Source: an uncultured Clostridia bacterium
Lineage (GTDB): Bacteria > Bacillota > Clostridia > Oscillospirales > Ruminococcaceae
Length of the DNA: 64,000 nucleotides
Direction of reading: 5' to 3'
Assembly (NCBI GenBank): GCA_947627005.1
Contig: CANQUJ010000001.1
Coordinates: 62,001 to 126,000, forward strand
The notes beneath the pieces were generated by a model, which was not told the DNA's origin, searched no databases, and saw nothing but the letters and a program-made list of their open reading frames with translations. Position 1 is the stretch's first letter, and each line of letters starts with the position of its first letter. Positions 61,022 through 64,000 of this stretch are shown piece by piece. A program made the translations under genes and the position numbers.

Positions 61022-62146
61022 TTATTTCACCAGCGCGATGACGTCGTAGTAGGCGTCTTTAAGTTTAAGGTCGCTGTCGATAAGCATAGGGTAGTTTTTG
61101 TGCCCGTTGTTAAGCCAGCTTACGCCGTCGTGAAGCCCCCACATAACCACGCTGTCTAAAATCCCTTCGTCCGAAAGCTCCATCAAAAGCTTATAGACGT
61201 CGGTGTAGGTCGTTGAAAACTGCTTCAAAAAGTCTTTGGTAAGCTCTACGTCGGCGGGCGCTTCGTTCCAGCCGTAGCAGTTTACGTCGAGCTCGGTGAC
61301 TTCGATGATAAGGTCGGGGTTGACCTCTCTCAATCTTGAGATGATCTTGAAGTTTTCCTTCATCGCCTCATAGTCGATGCCGTTGCCGATGTGCATCTGG
61401 AAGCCCACGCCGTCGATCGGGGTGCCGTCTTCGAGCATCTTTTTCACGGCGTTATACATTCTTATCGCCTTTGAGGACGAGCTTTCGAGGCTGTAATCGT
61501 TTATGATCAGACGCGCGTCCGGGTCGGCCTCTCTCGCGGCTTTAAATGCGGCTTCGATAAAGTCGAAATTGTCGCCGTCGCCGTCATAGTCGCCGACAAG
61601 GCGCGACCACTCGGAGAACCTTAGCTGGCCGTCGTCGCCGATGACCTCGTTTACTACGTCCCAGGTCTTGACTCTTCCTTTATAGCGGCTTACGATGGTG
61701 GTGACGTGGTCTTTTATTCTTTCAAGAACAAGTTCGGCCGAGGCGTCGCCCCCGCCGTCGCGGAAGAACCAGTCGGGGCACTGAGAATGCCAGATAAGGG
61801 TATGCCCCCTCGGGGTGATGTCGTTCTCTTCACAGAAGTCTACAAATTCGTCGAACTTGTCGAAGTAATACTTATTTTCTTCGGGGTGAAGATTTTCCGG
61901 CTTCGACTCGTTCTCTAAAGTAAGGGTGTTGAACTGTTTGAGTATGGTCTTGCACTGGGGGCTTTCGGGGTCTTCTATATCCCAGCTGTTCACCGCCGCG
62001 CCGACCCGGAAATAATCCTTAAATGCCTCGCATATCGAGGGCGCCTCTTCGTCGTAGGCGAACTGGCCCCTCGTCTGCCCCCCGCATGAGCAGAGCAGCA
62101 CCGCGCAAGCGGCCGCCGCAAGGATGATTCTTGAAAAATTCTTCAT
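61022..62146 (-). CDS. GH10 endo-1,4-beta-xylanase lipoprotein
   Basis: The 374-residue enzyme has a lipobox (LCSC) and one GH10 catalytic barrel. The acid/base E167 lies in WDVVNEV and the nucleophile E285 in VTELDVN, both in the expected family contexts; RGHTLIWHSQCPDWF is the third signature. It cuts internal beta-1,4 links in xylan at the cell surface. No carbohydrate-binding module or dockerin is present. It follows an AraC regulator by 16 bp and probably forms an operon with it. The cohesin-like gene at the right edge is divergent from the regulator. Confidence 0.95.
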   Translation of the reverse strand: MKNFSRIILAAAACAVLLCSCGGQTRGQFAYDEEAPSICEAFKDYFRVGAAVNSWDIEDPESPQCKTILKQFNTLTLENESKPENLHPEENKYYFDKFDEFVDFCEENDITPRGHTLIWHSQCPDWFFRDGGGDASAELVLERIKDHVTTIVSRYKGRVKTWDVVNEVIGDDGQLRFSEWSRLVGDYDGDGDNFDFIEAAFKAAREADPDARLIINDYSLESSSSKAIRMYNAVKKMLEDGTPIDGVGFQMHIGNGIDYEAMKENFKIISRLREVNPDLIIEVTELDVNCYGWNEAPADVELTKDFLKQFSTTYTDVYKLLMELSDEGILDSVVMWGLHDGVSWLNNGHKNYPMLIDSDLKLKDAYYDVIALVK

Positions 62147-62162
62147 GAGTATTCGCCTTTCT

Positions 62163-62957
62163 TTATTCTTCCGAACCTTCCGGCTTTTTCATCTTAAGCT
62201 GGTTGATCTTGCGGTATTGAAGCGGGCTCATGCCGGTTATGATCTTAAACTGGCGGCAGAAGTGCTCGATACTCTGATATCCGCATAGTTGAGCGATTTT
62301 TTGAGAAGAATAAGCAGAGCTCTGCAAATATTCCTTGGCAAGGTCGACCCTGCGGTTTAAAACGTCCTGCATGCATGAAACGCCGAACTGCTTTTTATAT
62401 ATGCTTTGAAGGTATCCGGTGCTGACGTGGACCCTTTGGGCCATTTCGTTGACGGTCCACTGATAATCCGGCCTCGTCTGAATGTCGTATCTAAGGTTGA
62501 TGAGAGCGCGCTGCTGCTCGGTCATGCTGCTGTCTTCGATTGATTCGGCTATCTTCATAACCATAAGCCGCATTATCATTCCCATAGACTGCTGACCGTA
62601 GGCGAAATCCGAGAAGTATTCTTTTACGAGGACTTGGAACAAATTGTCCATACTCTCGGGCGAGCGAAGGGCTATCGGCCTTCCGAAGGGGATATTTAGC
62701 TTTTCGATAAAGTCTTCGTCGGTGTAAAATCTTACGTAGTAGTTGGCGTAGGGGCCGTCGTATGCCTCGTAGCTCGCCGACATATGCGGCGGATATAATA
62801 AAACGGTGTCGGGCGGAACTATAACGTCGCCGTCCTCGGCGTGCACCTTTGCGTAGGATTTGGTCTGCACCAGAAGCCACCAATCGTGGCTGTTGTCGAA
62901 ATAAACAAAATCGGGCTCGTGAACGGAATTGAGCCAAACAAAGTTTATATCAACCAT
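62163..62957 (-). CDS. AraC-family transcription regulator
   Basis: The ATG at 62957 is used because GGAGG lies 8 bp upstream. The 264-residue protein has an N-terminal cupin-type ligand domain (HDWWLLVQTKSYAKV and VIVPPDTVLLYPPHM) and two C-terminal helix-turn-helix motifs (WTVNEMAQRVHVSTGYLQSIY, recognisable in VHVSTGYLQSIYKKQFGVS, and SSQKIAQLCGYQSIEHFCRQF). It likely senses a xylan breakdown product and controls the xylanase gene just downstream. Confidence 0.93.
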   Translation of the reverse strand: MVDINFVWLNSVHEPDFVYFDNSHDWWLLVQTKSYAKVHAEDGDVIVPPDTVLLYPPHMSASYEAYDGPYANYYVRFYTDEDFIEKLNIPFGRPIALRSPESMDNLFQVLVKEYFSDFAYGQQSMGMIMRLMVMKIAESIEDSSMTEQQRALINLRYDIQTRPDYQWTVNEMAQRVHVSTGYLQSIYKKQFGVSCMQDVLNRRVDLAKEYLQSSAYSSQKIAQLCGYQSIEHFCRQFKIITGMSPLQYRKINQLKMKKPEGSEE

Positions 62958-63025
62958 CAATATTACCTCCAGTCAAAAATTTTAGTCTGCGCAAATCCGC
63001 AATATGCGCTTATTCGTACAATTAT

Positions 63026-63054
63026 ATAATGCACCGCTGCTCTCGATTTGTCAA
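63026..63054 (-). promoter_or_regulatory. Probable promoter of the AraC/xylanase operon
   Basis: On the minus strand TTGACA (63049-63054) and CATTAT (63026-63031) are 17 bp apart; an overlapping TATAAT 4-5 bp further on is an alternative -10. The region is AT-rich and divergent from the cohesin promoter. Confidence 0.55.
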
Positions 63055-63113
63055 GACCTTTTTTAAAGATTTATCACTTTTTGTCAAATTTGCATAATCT
63101 AATAAAATTACTG

Positions 63114-63142
63114 TTGCTTTTCTTGAAAAACGGTGTTATAAT
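63114..63142 (+). promoter_or_regulatory. Promoter of the cohesin-domain gene
   Basis: TTGCTT (63114-63119) and TATAAT (63137-63142) are 17 bp apart, 78 bp before the ATG at 63221. Confidence 0.75.
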
Positions 63143-63158
63143 TAAAGTGTATTTCTTT

Positions 63159-63180
63159 GCCCGCACTGCGGCGGGCTTTT
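63159..63180 (+). terminator. Leader terminator-like hairpin before the cohesin gene
   Basis: GCCCGC (63159-63164) pairs with 63171-63176 around ACTGCG, followed by TTTT. It lies 16 bp after the -10 box, so many transcripts could stop here. It could be an attenuator; no leader peptide or riboswitch is recognised. Confidence 0.5.
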
Positions 63181-63220
63181 ACGAAAAGTTAGAATACAGC
63201 TTGGAAGGAAAGATAAAACT

Positions 63221-64000
63221 ATGTCTAAAAGAATTGCGGCGCTTTTTGCCGCGCTTATCGCCGCCGCCGCGATGACCCTTGGCGCCTTTGCGGCCGCGGG
63301 GTCATGCACCCTTGTCCAGACCTCTTACGCCAAAAAAGGGGAGAATTTTACAGTCGACGTCGTATTAAGGGGCAACCCGGGGATCAAGAGCCTCGACTGC
63401 GTCATCAGATACGACTATGAAGATCTTCAATTCGTAAGCGTAAGCGACGCCGGGATAATCAGCGGATTTTCACACACCGAGATAGGCTCGACCGTTCAGC
63501 TTACATGGATAGGCGGAAGAAGCAACACCGACCAAAACGGCGTTGTGGCGACCATAACCTTTAAAGCCCTTACCGACAGCGAGGAGGGCAGCGTTATCAC
63601 CAACGGCGTAAACGCCTATGACACGAGCGGTATCCGCGCGCAGGTTGACGGCGCCACCGCGATGGTATACTTTGGGGAAGACCCTAACGCCGCCGTTACC
63701 CCGCCCGAGCCCGAGCAGCCCGAAGTCACCGAACCCCCGGTCACCGAGCCGCCGGTAAGCTCTTCGGAGGAGACCGAGCAGCCCACTGCCTCGGAGGAAG
63801 AGACGGAATACGTCCCGGACGAGACGGAGGCCACCGAGCCCACCACCGGCGAGACCGAGCCGACAGAGCCCCCGACTGAGCCCACCGAGCCTCCCACGCA
63901 GCCGACCGAACCCCCGACCGAGGCGACAGAGCCCCCGACGGAGCCCACCACCGAGCCGACAGAGCCCCCGACCGAGCCGACCGAGCCGCCCACGCAGCCG
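63221..64000 (+). CDS. Cohesin-domain surface protein with Thr/Pro/Glu linker (3' end cut off)
   Basis: The ATG at 63221 follows GGAAGGA. The visible 260 codons are open to the window end. A signal peptide (ending near AFA, residue 24) is followed by a cohesin-type beta domain at about 27-150: GENFTVDVVLRG, LDCVIRYDYEDLQF, VQLTWIGGRSNTDQNGVVATITFKAL. From about residue 165 the chain is a TEPPT/PTEP repeat linker, typical of cell-wall-spanning or cellulosomal proteins. Cohesins bind dockerin-bearing enzymes, but cohesin-like domains also occur in other adhesins. No dockerin is visible in the window, so a true cellulosomal role is unproven. Confidence 0.85.
   Translation, partial: MSKRIAALFAALIAAAAMTLGAFAAAGSCTLVQTSYAKKGENFTVDVVLRGNPGIKSLDCVIRYDYEDLQFVSVSDAGIISGFSHTEIGSTVQLTWIGGRSNTDQNGVVATITFKALTDSEEGSVITNGVNAYDTSGIRAQVDGATAMVYFGEDPNAAVTPPEPEQPEVTEPPVTEPPVSSSEETEQPTASEEETEYVPDETEATEPTTGETEPTEPPTEPTEPPTQPTEPPTEATEPPTEPTTEPTEPPTEPTEPPTQP

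Noticed and set aside
63616-63993. Minus-strand Gly/Ser/Val-rich frame at the right edge
   Set aside because: It is the mirror of the Thr/Pro/Glu linker of the cohesin-domain gene.

Overview
The window looks like the chromosome of an anaerobic, plant-fibre-associated Firmicute of class Clostridia, most like an uncultured Oscillospirales or Ruminococcaceae member. The clues are Gram-positive surface architecture (lipoproteins, a sortase-type anchor, Cna/Spy0128-like repeats), GGAGG-type ribosome binding sites, many near-consensus sigma-A promoters, a double-module 2-hydroxyacyl-CoA dehydratase activase-like protein, a GH10 xylanase, a GH31 glycosidase and a cohesin-like domain. The DNA is GC-rich by eye, mostly in the 50s percent. 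No rRNA, tRNA, CRISPR array, integrase or transposase was seen.

Layout: 1-5.3 kb holds two tandem transmembrane Ser/Thr kinases with different ectodomains, facing a hypothetical partner gene. 5.4-7.8 kb is a GH31 alpha-glycosidase. 8-11 kb is a MerR-type membrane regulator with a 19-bp-spacer promoter, a MutS-like ATPase and a small membrane protein. 11.2-23.7 kb is one 4135-codon surface protein: a VWA domain split by a LamG-like insert, about 18 repeated beta modules and an SPKTG anchor. 23.9-28.9 kb is a corrinoid/methionine operon (DUF4430 lipoprotein, ECF S component, metF, B12-synthase activation protein, metH). 29.1-33.7 kb has two convergent HD-GYP proteins and a DtxR-type regulator. 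33.9-40.8 kb has a membrane protein, a 1426-residue activase-like protein and argS.

40.9-48.6 kb is the most unusual part. A roughly 546-bp hairpin-packed element with 35-bp inverted ends precedes eight intact phage-head-type genes (small and large terminase, portal, protease, capsid, two connector-like genes and a hub-like gene). No integrase, lysis, replication, tape-measure or major-tail gene is present. It may be a decayed prophage, a domesticated capsid locus or part of a gene-transfer-agent-like system. A two-part dispersed repeat follows the last of these genes and also occurs after the activase gene; related heptad-like DNA lies after the giant surface gene.

48.7-51.8 kb is an ABC importer operon with its own Crp/Fnr regulator. 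52-53.3 kb is an M29 aminopeptidase. 53.4-58.7 kb is an oligopeptide ABC importer. 58.7-61 kb has a parvulin-type foldase lipoprotein and a class A beta-lactamase-like lipoprotein. 61-63 kb has a GH10 xylanase with an AraC regulator, and the right edge cuts a cohesin-domain protein with a long Thr/Pro/Glu linker. Together the genes suggest a cell that senses its surface, binds to a matrix, cuts xylan and imports peptides and corrinoids. All functional calls come from reading motifs in the translated sequence; no database search was possible.
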